Assembly: GCA_949825045.1 (NCBI GenBank)
Contig: OX463820.1
Location: 8,010,501 to 8,074,500, forward strand
Length of the DNA: 64,000 nt
From: Argyresthia goedartella
Lineage: Eukaryota; Arthropoda; Insecta; Lepidoptera; Argyresthiidae
Reading direction: 5' to 3'
The position numbers and the translations under genes were made by a program. A model generated the notes under the pieces. That model saw only the letters and a program-made list of their open reading frames with translations, was not told where the DNA came from and did not search any database. How positions within the stretch are numbered: position 1 is the stretch's first letter; every line of letters starts with the position of its first letter. Positions 10,046 through 21,770 of this stretch are shown here, piece after piece.

Positions 10046-10897
10046 CTTCAGTACTCATAAAATATTTTATTTACACACGTATCATAAACCCTCTTTACTG
10101 CATCTAAAAACCGCACGTTAAGACCAGCATAATGTAAAGTTATTTGGTAAAAACTCATTTCTTATCTGAAAATTTGTATGTTATGACCATAATGTATAAA
10201 AATTTGTCAAATTATGAAATTCAAATTTTGAACGCCGACGCCCGCCCGCGTGCCGCCCCTAGTTTTTCTGTGAAGTTGGTACTACAGAACAAGCTAAACA
10301 ACTGCAGAGCAATGATCAATGCCACAATGCCGATCAAACATGCGGTTCCTGAACCCATCAAAGAGAGCTTGTGATATGTGTGTAGATAAACTAGTGTATG
10401 TAACTGTACATAATTAGACATTAAAACTCTCGAGTTTTAATGCCCTCCATTATGTATCAGTCACATAAACTACTATTATGTTATGATTTTTACTACGTCA
10501 TTAATTGCATCAACTTCATTCGCTTAGATAGTTTCGTACTCCCGCGAGAAAATATTGTTATTATCCATAAACGGAGAAGGTTATACCGATTTATCCTTTG
10601 ACAAGAGGCGGCATATTTCAAGAGGGCGCGACAGTATCTAAGTGAATAAGTTTATTTGATTCCCAAATGCTCAACCTGTTGATAGCAGACAGGAGCAACC
10701 TCTTCAAACCTACATCTAAATTAATTTTCCAATGCGGTCTGGGTCAATTGCCCGCCTATCTCTTGGACCCAGCGTAAATCGCAGCATCAGTAGACCAGTG
10801 TGAACTTCGGATACAGCTAGGTACTACTACTTATTCTGTGGGATAACGCACGCTACATAGCCTCGAGGTCGAGAGTTTACAAAGTTGACAGAATCAG
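10046..10897. other. No gene found
   Basis: AT-rich sequence with a GC-rich patch near 10230-10260 and a 16-bp palindrome around 10425-10440 (aaaactctcgagtttt). The open frames on both strands at 10144-10421 overlap each other and show no domain. Confidence 0.4.
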
Positions 10898-11203
10898 TTT
10901 ATTAGGCTGTTAACAGATCCAATTGTGCACTAGAATGAGTGTTTATGACTTTAAACCTAGGGTCTTACTCCAAAAAATAAACTTCTATTCAACACTTGCT
11001 CAAATACAAAAAAGTGTGGGATTTTACGATTGTTTTGAGGTAAAACTATGTTTATTAGGCTGATAACAGATCCAATTGTGCACTAGAATGAGTGTTTATG
11101 ACTTTAAACCTAGGGTCTTACTCCAAAAAATAAACTTCTATTCAACACTTGCTTAAATACAAAAAAGTGTGGGATTTGACGATTGTTTTGAGGTTAAACT
11201 ATG
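10898..11203. repeat. 153-bp tandem duplication
   Basis: Two adjacent copies of a 153-bp unit (starting tttattaggctg; second copy from 11051) differ at only about four positions. It contains no gene. The high identity implies a recent local duplication. Confidence 0.95.
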
Positions 11204-12930
11204 TTTAATATTTTATGTTGTAACATGATTAGTGCATACAAAGATCAAAGTATAAAAGAACATAACGAGAACGTTGCAATCGATGGTTAAGACCCTTTAG
11301 ATGTGCAGTAATTTTAGGTGTCAACTTTCGGAACATACGGTCTTGAGGCGAATGGTATTGTCGAATGACTATCTTTAAATCGCTATTCCTCTTAAAGGAG
11401 ACACTTCTCAAAGGCTGAAAAAATATAAGGGATTAAATATGGCCAGAAATGCATCTTTAGCTTCAATTCTAGGCTAAACTAGACAACATAAACATTTAAG
11501 ATAAATATATGTTATAAAAGGTCTATTAGAGTTAAGAATGGACTTTTAAAATTACCGGATATCTGTTATATTTAATACTTAAAAATATTTTTCGCAATGC
11601 ATTATTATCCAACTAAATGAAGAAGCGCTCGGAAACGCAATCAGTTTCCTATATGAAACTTACACGCAAAAATAGGTAAAAAAAATGAAATTTTTTGGTT
11701 GTTTTATTATATTTTTAATCTTATTATTACAGGAGTTAAGTAATATTTTCTATAATTTTCTTGGTCTCGGAGCTCAAGCTGCCCCGCGGGGCTCTGCGCG
11801 GGAGCATGCGTCAGTCTGCTTCGACGCGATGCGAGGGGTTTTTGTTTTCTTGTCTAATTCTCAATGCCATTGGCCTTTGTTCAGCCCTTAATATGTGTGT
11901 TTGAAAACATTAAATGTCAATGTGAACTATACGAAAAACAACAACGAAATAGCTGTTTTTCACCTATGCTTTACTATTTATTGAGATATTAAAACAATAT
12001 TGATATGGTTCCTGCGTCAAGTGATAAAATCTTCATTTGCAAAATTGAAAAGGGTGCGGGAGGGCGACGGTCGGCACTCGGCAGTGTAGCTTAGGCACTT
12101 CGAGGGAGAGGTTGTTTAGCTCGCCTCAATACTTGACAGACATAAAATTATTGCCAAGCGGTATAGTCATGGCATAATAAAACAAGGTTTCTCCTCCCGA
12201 AGTGGCCAAAAAGATTTGAGATTTGTTGGACTTGTTTTGATCACTATAATCTAATAGCGCGTGCAACAGTAAGCGCATTCAATTTCAAGACATTATAAGG
12301 GGCATCATTTCGAGCATGAGAGGTAAAAAATAAAGTAGTTTATATATGATATCTCTAACAGTTTAAAACATGAAAGATCAGATGATTTAATCTTATGGTA
12401 GAAGTCGGTGAGTCGTTCCTGATTACTCGTGTATAAATTGGATGGTGATAATAATTTTCACATTAGACCATAACAAGTTAAGATTTATGAGAATAGATTA
12501 TTTCTTGTATTCTGCAGCACTGTTAGCTACTTGTTACGTAAAATGAATTATAAAGTTACTGACTAAAAGTCGGCCTCGAATACTGTGGAATTTTCATTCA
12601 CGGGTCGGAAATCATCACATGCACTTACATAATACAATGTTTTGCTTTGGGTTGTGCGAGGAAATAAAATATATACCTTAATAATGAACTTAACAAGAAA
12701 TTAGTAAAAATATATGCTCGGTCAACATATCTATAGTCCGCGCCACCACTCATGTCTTATGACGGAATGTGGAAGTGAATGACTGGCAAGGGACGACACG
12801 TTGGCGCCGCGCCGCACTCTACTATTGCTCACGTACAAATAGCTGCCACTTCGTATCGCAAAATGGAAATATTTGCAACCAAACAAAGAGATATAATTAA
12901 TAATTAATCGTGTTTTATAAACTCTCCTGT
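11204..12930. other. No gene found
   Basis: Long AT-rich stretch with a GC-rich island at 11768-11840. The 68-codon frame at 11685-11891 begins with a hydrophobic stretch but shows no family resemblance and no splice context. Nothing else is supported. Confidence 0.4.
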
Positions 12931-13042
12931 CTTGCCTAGGTTTGCTGGAAGAAATCTCTCTTTAGAGATAAGCTTGTCTTTGCTTATATTTTTTTTTGTA
13001 ACTGTCTGTACATTTATATTTTCTGTGCAATAAAGAATATGA
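12931..13042 (+). mobile_element. LINE 3' end (RTE-like) fragment
   Basis: The phrase tttgctggaagaaatctctc, tttagagataagcttgtctt and a terminal aataaagaatatgaa are typical of lepidopteran RTE-type 3' ends. The same phrase recurs at 25418-25480 (tttgctggaacaaatctctt). No coding sequence remains. Confidence 0.5.
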
Positions 13043-13044
13043 AT

Positions 13045-13129
13045 ACTTGTAAGTGAACGCAATAAAAAAAAATGTCGCAATATGCTACGTATATTGCGAC
13101 ATTTTTTTTCATTGAGTTCACTTACAAGT
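13045..13129. repeat. Near-perfect 39-bp hairpin
   Basis: Bases 13045-13083 and 13091-13129 are reverse complements with two mismatches and a 7-nt loop (gctacgt). The right arm is the end of a repeat whose other copy lies at 16757-16880, so the left arm looks like a snap-back duplicate of that end. Confidence 0.9.
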
Positions 13130-13330
13130 TCTATCGTACTGCTTATATAAGTAATTCAATTGGATAGCTTCACGTGTTCCTGAGAAAAATGGTGTAAGAG
13201 AGAAAAAGGAAAAACGGACAGAGACATACAGACGGACAACGAGTTGAAGTCTTTTGAAAGGGTTCATTCTTTTTGTTATGATTTGGATCCCTAAAATTGC
13301 AAAAAAACACGTCTTTTTTTCGGAGACCAC
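13091..13330 (-). repeat. Dispersed repeat E, copy 1
   Basis: Read on the minus strand it contains ctcaggaacacgtgaagcta, matched at about 16777-16796 on the plus strand, and shares with 16845-16880 the end motif taagtgaac...caat plus an A-run. No coding function is visible. Confidence 0.6.
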
Positions 13331-13997
13331 TTTTATTAAACGATGACTGCGGCGCTCTTACGCTTAGCTATTGACTTCACAAAAAGAGGTTGAGACAAGA
13401 ATTAAAGGAATTTTTCTCTCGTTTATTTTATTGGAAGACTATTATATCGTGAAATGAGTTGGAGAGGAGATTTTGTCCAATAACTTGTAGGCGCCATTTT
13501 TCGAATGTGGCAGCGCGTGCGGCGAAGATACGAGGTGGCAACGTACAAATTCACAAAAAGCATATCAAAATCTAAAAAATCACCAAATTCCAAAACTAAC
13601 GTAGGTAGATTTATCTTTCTGGGTCATGTACCTATAGTATAGGTAAATATGTAGATATAAGTACTTATTTCGTACATTCATAATCAGGTCGGCGACGGCG
13701 GCCTGAAGGACGTATCCAGAGCCGTAAAATTAGAAAAAAAAGAGGCGCTTCTGATTATACTCGTAACGTCCATGAGAACATCTATGCATTTGGTACACAT
13801 TTATTTGTACACACATTCAAAAATGTTTTCAGCTTTAAAATCACAGCTGTAATGACGTTCACTATTTATACAGTAATTAATACATTCTGACTTTGCTCAC
13901 ACTTTGAGCAGGATTAAAAAATGGCAACAAATATAATGATCACCAAAACATTTTTTTTCCTACCCAAAATGGATAAATGAACACCAAAAGTTGCAAA
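13331..13997. other. No gene found
   Basis: Nothing recognisable; a small GC-rich patch lies near 13688-13712. Confidence 0.4.
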
Positions 13998-14112
13998 AAA
14001 TATCAGGGCAAAATACTGCGGTAGCTTAAGCGAAGCCCTCTTTATCCTTCGTGTTAGATTGAACATGTAAGAACAACAAAAATACTTCAAACATAAACTT
14101 AAGTACACAAAA
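13998..14112 (+). repeat. Dispersed repeat with GGTAGCTTA core, copy 3
   Basis: Contains gggcaaaatactgcggtagc, then ttatccttcgtgttagattg and acaacaaaaatactt, matching copy 1 at 9160-9415 without its first part. Confidence 0.65.
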
Positions 14113-14518
14113 CATAAAACGAAGTTTGGTGATCATTTATCCAAACACAATTTGGTGGACATTTATCCATTCTGGCAGTCATTTCGAATTTATTGGTAGT
14201 AAAATAGGTGCGTTTGTGGTAATCGTTTAAACATAAGCCTTAAAAAATTACAAGAGTGGAAAAGTTTGCGAGTCCAGATGAAATGATCTTTACCTATATT
14301 TAATCTTACTGTGCATAAAAGTAACTGATTAGTTCATGCGTAGTTATTCGAGCTTCCTATGCTGTATTCGTATTAAGGGGTAGCCTGAACTAGGGGAACA
14401 TATATGTATACATACACGTATATTTACATCATGATTTTGTACCTCATGCCATGGTAATCAAATTCAAAACCTTTAACAGGAAAATGTCTTCTTTGGAAGA
14501 CATCTGGCATTCAAAGCC
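14113..14518. other. No gene found
   Basis: Nothing recognisable. Confidence 0.4.
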
Positions 14519-14763
14519 AAAGTACTTTAATACTGTAGATATTTACATATCTCAGCAAACGTCATGTTTTGCCCCTTCTCTCACATTGGACCACTGTGGG
14601 AGAAGAAGGGAGTAGAATCTCTTTTAAAAATTGGTTGTGCTTAAGTAATACAAATATGAAATTTTTTATTATTATGATTAATAAGCAGGAATAAATAATT
14701 ACAAAATTATAACAGCAAAGTCTGTATGGAGTTAGATTAACCCCCAAGCAATCCCGTCATTAA
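14519..14763 (-). mobile_element. LINE 3' UTR fragment (family L1)
   Basis: On the minus strand this matches the 3' UTRs at 7352-7640 and 60717-60985: gggttaatct near the start, then attatttattcctgcttatt, aaaagagat, gtggtccaatg and a final tagtattaaag-like end. The RT coding part is reduced to a few codons at about 14750. Open frames shown here are incidental. Confidence 0.8.
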
Positions 14764-15247
14764 GGGGACAATCAAATTCCATACGCCGCATGGAGCCAGG
14801 TGAAGCAAACTATCAGTGACAAGCTGATAACTGCTGACTTGAGGTCAACTCATATAGAGGAGAAGCAGAGGTAGAAGAAGTAGAAGTAGTATCAGCTCAA
14901 TTCAGTATTTAGTAGCTAGTCTCCAAAATATTAATATTGAAGAACCAGTGTTAAAGCCGTTGTTATTGTGCCGAACCCAAATGGGCAGTAAAGAGGAAAT
15001 AGAGCCTACTCATCGTGTAAATAGTGCTTTATACTTCCTGTACGTCGGGTCGGGCATGAATTTACTTAGCAGCTTCAAATGAGCAACTCGATTCGTGGTG
15101 ATTGAAATTTTGGATACAACCATATTAAAATGAAGTAACAGCAAACACGTCAACAAATAGCTGTGACATCAGTCCCTGTGGCAGAACATTGCGAATATTG
15201 TGGGTTTTTACATATTTTTCAAAACCACTGATTATTTCTTAATTTTA
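14764..15247. other. No gene found
   Basis: Includes an imperfect GAA/GTA-rich run near 14865-14895. Nothing else is supported. Confidence 0.4.
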
Positions 15248-15425
15248 AAGGGAAATATTAAAATGCACATCAAAAATATTGATTTGCGCAGCAAATATCC
15301 CTTATATTTGCTGCGGTAGCTTAGGTGAAGGGTAAAGGGGGTGAGCGAAGCGAAGCCCTCTATATCCTTCGTGTTAGGTTGCTAACACGAAGGATAAAGC
15401 TACTAAGCTACCGCAGTGTTTACGG
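15248..15425 (+). repeat. Dispersed repeat with core, copy 4, ending in a hairpin
   Basis: The copy starts aaagggaaatattaaaatgc, carries ctgcggtagcttaggtgaag and the G-rich stem, then reaches tatccttcgtgttag (15363-15377). It then folds back: ctaacacgaaggata at 15382-15396 is the perfect complement, and the inverted sequence continues imperfectly to the complement of the core (agctaccgcag) at about 15407-15417. It looks like an inverted partial copy of itself. Confidence 0.75.
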
Positions 15426-15474
15426 CTACCGAATCATTATCATCACTTATTCCAGATTAAGACGGTAATTTTTC

Positions 15475-15602
15475 AACATTAGCCTAGGTATACTGAAAAA
15501 TAAACTTAAGTTTAGTCGGCTAATGTCAATCATATTTTTTCACCCATCTTTAGTCTCAACAGCGTCGAGGCTAAACTGAAGTTTAGCCGACTAATGTTGA
15601 AA
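15475..15602. repeat. Fold-back element
   Basis: The left part (tcaacattag, aacttaagtttagtcggcta) and the right part (gctaaactgaagtttagccg, actaatgttgaaa) are imperfect inverted repeats about 60 bp apart. No protein is encoded. Confidence 0.55.
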
Positions 15603-15616
15603 TCATTTATCGTCGC

Positions 15617-15905
15617 GGCTATTCCAATGTATACACGATAATTTACATTGCGTAATAGCGCAGTATATAACGGAACCGTAAAATTGGCTTAGACCATTCC
15701 AAACTATACACGATTGCGGCGTAATGCTGATGTATAGAACGGAAGACGTTAGTGAAAACATTGGGTTCCAATGTATACGCGATAACTTACAGACCCCTGC
15801 GTAATAGCCTTGTATATAACGGAAATACGCGTCCCTGTTACTCAAGGCAGAAAGACCCGCAGTGTGAGAGGGACGGAATCGGGGAAAAGTGTCACAACGT
15901 AGCGC
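15617..15905. repeat. Three diverged direct repeats
   Basis: The motif ttcca-(atg/aac)-tatac(a/g)cgat followed by gcgtaat and then tgtata(t/g)aacgga occurs three times, starting near 15622, 15697 and 15768. The spacing varies from about 60 to 80 bp. The minus-strand frame across it (15603-15908) reflects the repeats and is not domain-like. Confidence 0.55.
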
Positions 15906-15910
15906 CAAAC

Positions 15911-16756
15911 CACATCAAAATTGTGTAAAAATAAACCACGCTATTTTGTCCAAAAGATTTTCAAAGGAGAGTTTACTAATATATAATATTACGTAATTTC
16001 GCGATGAAATAAGTTAGGGTTTCAGAATTACAGGAAAAATAAAACAATATTTCGCAACTAAATTCTATAGAGAAAATTTCAACCAATCGCGTTTTCCTTC
16101 AGTGAGAACCTTAATCGTCATTCCAAAAATCAAATCTGTAGATGACTTTACAGTGGAGTGAGTGGATTCGAAAAAAACCCATATTTTTTTCGTATCACCT
16201 TAATGTAAACTTATCGAATTTTTCATTCAATGTGGTTTTGGTTTATAGTACAATATAAAGTTACAAATACTGAAAATATCTCACCTGAATTCGCGCACTG
16301 ATTTGCTTATAGTTCTCCAGAAGACTGGCAACCGCGTCCTCTATGTCCGGAGCCAGCTCCAGTTGAAGCTCTTTGTTATTGAACTTAACACTAATTCTAA
16401 CACAAATATACACAATCGCAAACTCGTAGCTCAATTTTTAGTATACCTAATTCAAGACACTTCACTTCAATCGACAAGTTTTTTTTTTGTTGAAGGGGGA
16501 AAAATGGTATTGCCCATGCCCAGGAGTCGGACCTCCCTGCTAGGTCCGGGTCCCTACACATGGAGCGGGCATCAGCTCGTGTAGTATACGGACTAAAAAC
16601 AACCCCTTTGTATCGTGTGACAGTTATCGTTAATCGATTTAACCTGTGAGCCATGGAATTCAATTCAATCGACAAGTTCGCCTATGGGTCCTTTGGGCAA
16701 AAAAGGTTAGGTTCTCCGGAGTTATCGGGGACACGTCTGCGCGCTTCGATGGTCCA
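15911..16756. other. No gene found
   Basis: Overlapping frames at 16303-16675 on both strands lack domains. A GC-rich part at 16500-16600 may belong to a repeat not otherwise present here. Confidence 0.4.
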
Positions 16757-16880
16757 GAGCCGATCCCCTTTTTCTCAGGAATACGTGAAGCTATCAAATT
16801 GAAATTGATATCAATTACTCATGTATGCGTTACCATAGAACTTCTAAGTGAACGCAATAAAAAAATAATGTCGCAGTATT
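16757..16880 (+). repeat. Dispersed repeat E, copy 2
   Basis: Shares ctcaggaatacgtgaagcta and aagtgaacgcaataaaaaaa with 13045-13200 (opposite orientation). The maT copy 2 begins 22 bp downstream. Confidence 0.6.
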
Positions 16881-16901
16881 ACCTTTCCTACCTACCTATT
16901 A

Positions 16902-18214
16902 TACACAGTCAGGTCATAAGTTCTGTCACACAATAAAAACTTTTGAATTTAGAACGCTGGCCACAAAAAAGTTTATTGAATTCGAATTTCGAATTTTTCA
17001 TGAAAATAAAAATGTGTACTTTTTAGAATTTTCCTCATTTTTAAATATGGAGTGGACACCTAAAGAAGACCGTGTCGCAGTTATTGCGTTGCATCGTTGC
17101 GGTTACGCGCCAATTCAGATTTTAGACTTACTGAAAAATTTGAATATAACCAAAAGATTCGTTTATCGTACCATAAAACGATACAATTAATACTCTAGTG
17201 TAGATGACAGGTCAAGAAGTGGTCGCCCTCGCTCTGTTAGGACTCCAGCAGTGATAAAAGCTGTGAAGGCGCGAATTCAAAGAAATCCCACACGTAAGCA
17301 GAAACTGTTGGCCCTTCAGATGGGGTTAAGCAGGACCACGGTGAAAAGGGTGTTAAATGAAGACTTAGGGCTTAGGGCATATCGAAGAAAAACAGGACAT
17401 CGTTTGGACGCTCGTTTAATGGACCTGAGACTGAAGAGATGCCGCGCTTTGTTGAAGCGGTACGCGGGAAAAAAGCATCGGGAAATTCTTTTTTCGGATG
17501 AAAAAATTTTCACCGTGGAAGAGAGCTACAACAAACTAAATGATAAGGTGTACGCATACAGCAGTGAAGAAGCGAGCAACCGTATTCCACGTGTCCAACG
17601 AGGTCATTTTCCATCCTCGCTCATGGTTTGGTTGGGAGTCTCTTATTGGGGCTTAACTGAGGTACATTTTTGTGAGAAAGGCGTAAAAACGAATGCAGTT
17701 GTGTATCAAAATACAGTCCTCAAGAACCTTGTGGAACCTGTTTCTCATACCATGTTAAATAACAGGCACTGGGTATTCCAACAAGATTCTGCGCCAGCTC
17801 ATAGAGCGAAAAGCTCACAAGACTGGCTGGCGGCGCGTGAAATCGACTTCATCCGGCACGAAGACTGGCCCTCCTCCAGTCCAGATTTGAGTCCGTTAGA
17901 TTACAAGATATGGCAACACTTGGAGGAAAAGGCCTGCTCAAAGCCTCATCCTGATTTGGAGTCACTCAAGGCATCCTTGATTAAGGCAGCCGCCGATATT
18001 GACGTGGACCTCGTTCGTGCTGCGATAGACGACTGGCCGCGCAGAATAAAGGCGTGTATTCAAAATCGCGGGGGTCATTTTGAATAAACTTTATTACCAT
18101 AAGAATCTATGTTTTATTAAGTTCATTTTGCTATATAAATGTTTACATAAATAATAAACATGTCTAAATTATTTCATATTGCACATGTGACAGAACTTAT
18201 GACCTGACTATGTA
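16902..18214 (+). mobile_element. maT-type mariner element, copy 2
   Basis: 1313 bp from TA to TA, the same terminal repeats and length as the copy at 7710-9022. It inserted next to repeat E, so flanks differ from those of copy 1. This shows independent insertions and not a segmental duplication. Confidence 0.95.
17047..18087 (+). pseudogene. Mariner (maT, DD37D) transposase with one stop
   Basis: Same 347-codon frame as copy 1 with catalytic residues in LFSDEKIF, FQQDSAPAH and SPLDYKIW intact. A TAA at 17188-17190 replaces Glu at codon 48, just after the first helix-turn-helix motif. Position 201 is Trp here. Translation from the later ATG at 17251 could give a 278-residue protein lacking the first DNA-binding helices, so activity is unlikely. 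No other lesion seen. Confidence 0.93.
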
Positions 18215-20039
18215 TAATCAGATGTAATAGTTATCCTATGTCGAAACTTGGAATTGGGCGAAATGGTCATAATAGAGGACCTATCACCTGCCTGTGCTTC
18301 AGCGGGCATCCCACCTACTGAATAAATTATTTAATTAAGTATAACAAAATATCAAAAGTCAAATGATATTCAGCACTACTGAAAGTCTTAGTTTTTCTAG
18401 AATGTAAGCACATACAAGAAGAATCGATACAATTGTTAAAATGTGTGTTATCTTTGCTATGTTACAAGTAAGTTTCATAGGTGCTATTAGCCTAATAAAG
18501 TATTTGTATATATTATGGATATATAGCTGTATTGATAACTTTAAAGATGTGTTATATGTTGCATAGCCTAATAAAGAATTTTGTCAAAGAAAACAAAACA
18601 TCAAAATTTATAAAATACCCTAGCAAAACTCTTGTAAATCTTTCTAGGTCGCCGTACCTATCGGTCGCACCAAATAACTGGGGCAAATAGTAAATAAAAT
18701 AAACCACAGCATTACACCAAAATAAACACTAAAACGTCTTGTTTGAGAACAGCAAACCTTAAAATAGGCCTAGTTATTTTAACAATAGGACAATGCAATT
18801 AGCGATTAAACTTAATCAAACATGCACCGGCAATGCTTGATACTTGCGCTGCGCACGCCGTCCGAACGTGCATCTCTCAGTAAAACGAAAGATTTTGAAT
18901 GAATCACACGTTTATTATACAGGGTGTCCGGTAGATCGATACAAAGACAAACTGAAGCTAGTACAGACCATTTAGAAACATTTGAGCCCAACATACATAC
19001 GGCGAAGTCTTACCGTTAAATTTTTATTGATGATTTAGTGTTTTTGAAGAAAATTTACAGATTTTCACATTTAAGTGATTATCATTGCGAAACTAAACAA
19101 TAATTGGATTATTCAACAATTATTGTTTGATTCTAATAAATCACTTAATAAGCATTCTCATAAATCTTGATTTGTGCATCTGCTACGTCAGACTTGGTTT
19201 TTAAAGACCATTGAAGAACACGGCAAATTTCAATCATCAATAAAATAAGTTTTTCGGACCTAATTTATCAAAAACAAAAATCTTTATAAAACATTCTTAG
19301 TTAATTCTCATTCTCATTTCAGCTACAAATTCAGCTATTTACAAAATTTGGTACCTGAGTTTTTTTTAACTTCATTGACTTTTGTCCCTACAATTTGGTG
19401 ATGTTGTTTATTATAACGTATATTTTACTAACAAACACCAATATATTGATAAATCACATTTTTTTCTTTGAATTTCCCTCATTTTAGGGCTTATATTCTA
19501 CATTTGGTACGGAACCGTAAATGTGCGAAGTCCGAAGCACACTTGGCGGGTTTTTTTTTGACACTTTGATGAGAATTCTATCGTTGCTTTATTTCGAAGC
19601 GGAAATTGAGATGAAACTACTCATACGTGATGGTCCTCGTTTGCATGATTGTGTAAAATCAATCAACATTGCCCGCTCCAGATGCCCGAAATTGTGAATG
19701 TTTCGTTCGCAATCGACTTTACAGGGAATAAATTATCACGCACAAAAGAAATTACGAAATATGATTCAGGCTCTGATTGGAAACCTATACAGGGTGTAAA
19801 AGCTCTCCCGTCATACCTTACACGCTTTGTGACATGTGAAAGTTTGTAACGAAAACCTTTCATCAACTTACTCACATAATTATAGGTATATATATGGAGG
19901 TACATTTGTTGATACAAAAGTCTTAAATTCCCCAAAGCATAACAATGCGTCACAACACAAGTCACATGCACGCTAGAAGTCACCTGCTGAAGCCTAAATA
20001 CCACAAATAACGGATTTTGCTGATAAACAAATATACCTG
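18215..20039. other. Upstream region of NOS exon 1, no gene found
   Basis: AT-rich. The phrase tacagggtgt occurs at 18918 and 19788; such a phrase is common at ends of insect repeats, but no matching inverted end was found. A fragment of repeat D lies at 19505-19556. Confidence 0.4.
19505..19556 (-). repeat. Repeat D fragment
   Basis: On the minus strand the segment reads ccgccaagtgtgcttcggac and then ggttccgtacc, a diverged match to the left end of the full copy at 55874-56278 (aaaaaggtcaagtgcgagtc). Confidence 0.5.
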
Positions 20040-20201
20040 TGTTTAAACAAAGTAACTAGACTGTAGGTTCCTCGTATATATTCACTGTCACATTTACGTT
20101 TCAATTAGTGCGCGCGCGCTCCTCGTTCTAATGAACGAATTTTTAAAACCAATTTAATAAAATCTTAACTAAATCGGCTACTTATCTTTGATCTAGCCAC
20201 A
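20040..20201 (+). promoter_or_regulatory. Possible promoter / 5' UTR of the NOS gene
   Basis: A tatata at about 20075 and a gcgcgcgcgctc patch at 20111-20122 precede the start codon. The bases before the ATG (gccacaATG) suit insect initiation. A transcription start cannot be fixed by eye, and an upstream non-coding exon is possible. Confidence 0.3.
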
Positions 20202-20633
20202 ATGTCTCCTGTTGTCATACAAAACACGGAGACGATTGTGGACGACTCGCTTGAGATCATCGACTCAAATAATCTTATCAGTGAACTCATACAAGAAGCT
20301 GACCAAAACACTTGCCCAATACTTGTCAACGGTACTATTGGTTTTGACGCCAAAGCGTTGGGTCAACCTGGACATGCGTTGATCAGGCTCAGAGCTAAAC
20401 CCGAAGAAATAAAAGTGAATGGAGATGCAATAGAAATAAAATCAGACTCAGTGGTCATCGAAAATGGAGAGAGTACTAATGGCGCAGTAAACACTGGCAA
20501 AGACGTCATCTCTAAGTCGGAGGAGATACTTAAAAAGCCTTTGAGAAAAGTTACGAGGCCAAAAGTGATGAAGAACTTGGAGTCGCACAACTATCTGTAT
20601 GACCGCCTTTACGATTCATCATGCCCTCGTATG
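20202..20633 (+). CDS. NOS: Nitric oxide synthase, first coding exon
   Basis: The ATG at 20202 opens 144 codons that end exactly at a strong donor (atg|gtaagta, 20634). The first 110 residues are acidic and polar, with no PDZ domain. The end reads RPKVMKNLESHNYLYDRLYD, which aligns with the conserved lead-in to the NOS oxygenase domain (KNWESGSVLFDTL in the neuronal type). The exon ends in phase 0, and the next NOS exon found (54110-54246) starts in phase 0 with the zinc motif that follows this block in NOS proteins. NOS makes nitric oxide from arginine in the cytoplasm using haem, BH4 and NADPH. The track frame runs four codons into the intron. The identity rests on the short block and the partner exon, so it is probable and not proven. 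Confidence 0.75.
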
Positions 20634-20639
20634 GTAAGT

Positions 20640-21296
20640 AGCTCTGACTAGTAAAGTTAAAAAAATTATATCTAGCAGGTCATGAACCAGATTTCAGATT
20701 ATTTGACAAAAGTATTGAAGTTTTTTGTAACGAGAATGCAAAAGTTACGCTTAAGTCTATGGGAGTGAGCCATATGAGTATTTATAAATATTAATAATAC
20801 AAATGACCACAAAGAATAAGTAACAGTTGCAAAAAAAGGGCGCATGTGATACAACATAGATGTTGATTTTCAGTTAGGCTTGAAAATATAAATATAAATG
20901 ATGACGATCTTGACTACTGCTACTGCCGAAGAGAGTTAGTTACGTACCAACAGCAAAAATAATTGAATGAAGGATTACAACCCTATTGCTCGAATGTTGG
21001 GTCGAAAAGTGGTTCATCGTTACTTTAGCCGATAGTAGGTATATTTAATGGTTCGTCACCCGAGTGTTTCAGTGACACGTGAAACTATGTTACAGGAATA
21101 TTCCAAGAGGAAAGTGGAACGTATCAGACATATTCCTGTATGGAGTTGCAAAGGCGCAGTTCGCCCAATTTCTGCACAGTTTGACAGATGATTATCGAGA
21201 AAATAAATAAATAAAATATCAGAGGCAATCTTACAAAGACCGAACTAGGCCCAGTAAGCTCAATAAGGCATGTGTTATGGGTGCTAGACGAAGATA
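20640..21296. other. Start of the intron, no feature
   Basis: AT-rich intron sequence. Nothing recognisable. Confidence 0.4.
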
Positions 21297-21463
21297 TATT
21301 TAATAGAGATAAATACCTATGTAAATACAGAGAAAACATACATGACATCCAAACAAATAATCATGCTCATCACACAAATATTTTCCCTTACCGGGAGTCG
21401 AACCAAGGACCGTCAGCTTCGAAGGCAGGGTCACTACCCGCTAGGCTAAGCCGTTCGTCAATT
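21297..21463 (-). mobile_element. tRNA-derived SINE, family B, copy 2
   Basis: On the minus strand: A-box region agcctagcgggtagtgaccc, B box ggttcgactcccgg, then the AT-rich tail with gtatttatctctatt. Homologous to 90-243. Confidence 0.75.
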
Positions 21464-21554
21464 AGAGATATATGTACATTTTGAAAGCGTGGCCGAGAGT
21501 TTATTTACAATAGCAATTTCATAGCAATGTGAAGATAGTCCAGACCAACTGTAG

Positions 21555-21770
21555 AGCATCAAACTCTGTGGTGCTGCGGTTGAGGGCGCACTTCCTAAGC
21601 GAGATGTCCCGGGTTGGAATCTTGGCTGGGGAGGAAGGGAAAAAACCCAGGAGTTGTATGTTTACATTTTTGTGACGTTATTCTTTCTGGTTCCCAAGAC
21701 ACGGGGTATCCTAGCGTTGGGCCAGAAGCAACGTTTGCGCCTGTATGTAAATGTTATGTTATGTTATAGA
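21555..21770 (+). mobile_element. tRNA-derived SINE, family C
   Basis: A tRNA-like head (ggtgctgcggttgagggcgc and B box cgggttggaatcttgg) is followed by a body with cccaagacacggggtatcct and gggccagaagcaacgtttg. The tail is repeats of atgtt. The 3' body resembles that of SINE family A (cccaagatacagggaatcct) although the heads are different. Confidence 0.75.

Noticed and set aside
11685..11891. 68-codon frame with a hydrophobic start resembling a signal peptide
   Set aside because: The hydrophobic part reflects T-rich composition. No splice context or homology could be seen.
18918..19797. tacagggtgt at both 18918 and 19788 as ends of a transposon
   Set aside because: The two are in direct and not inverted orientation, and no further similarity extends from them.
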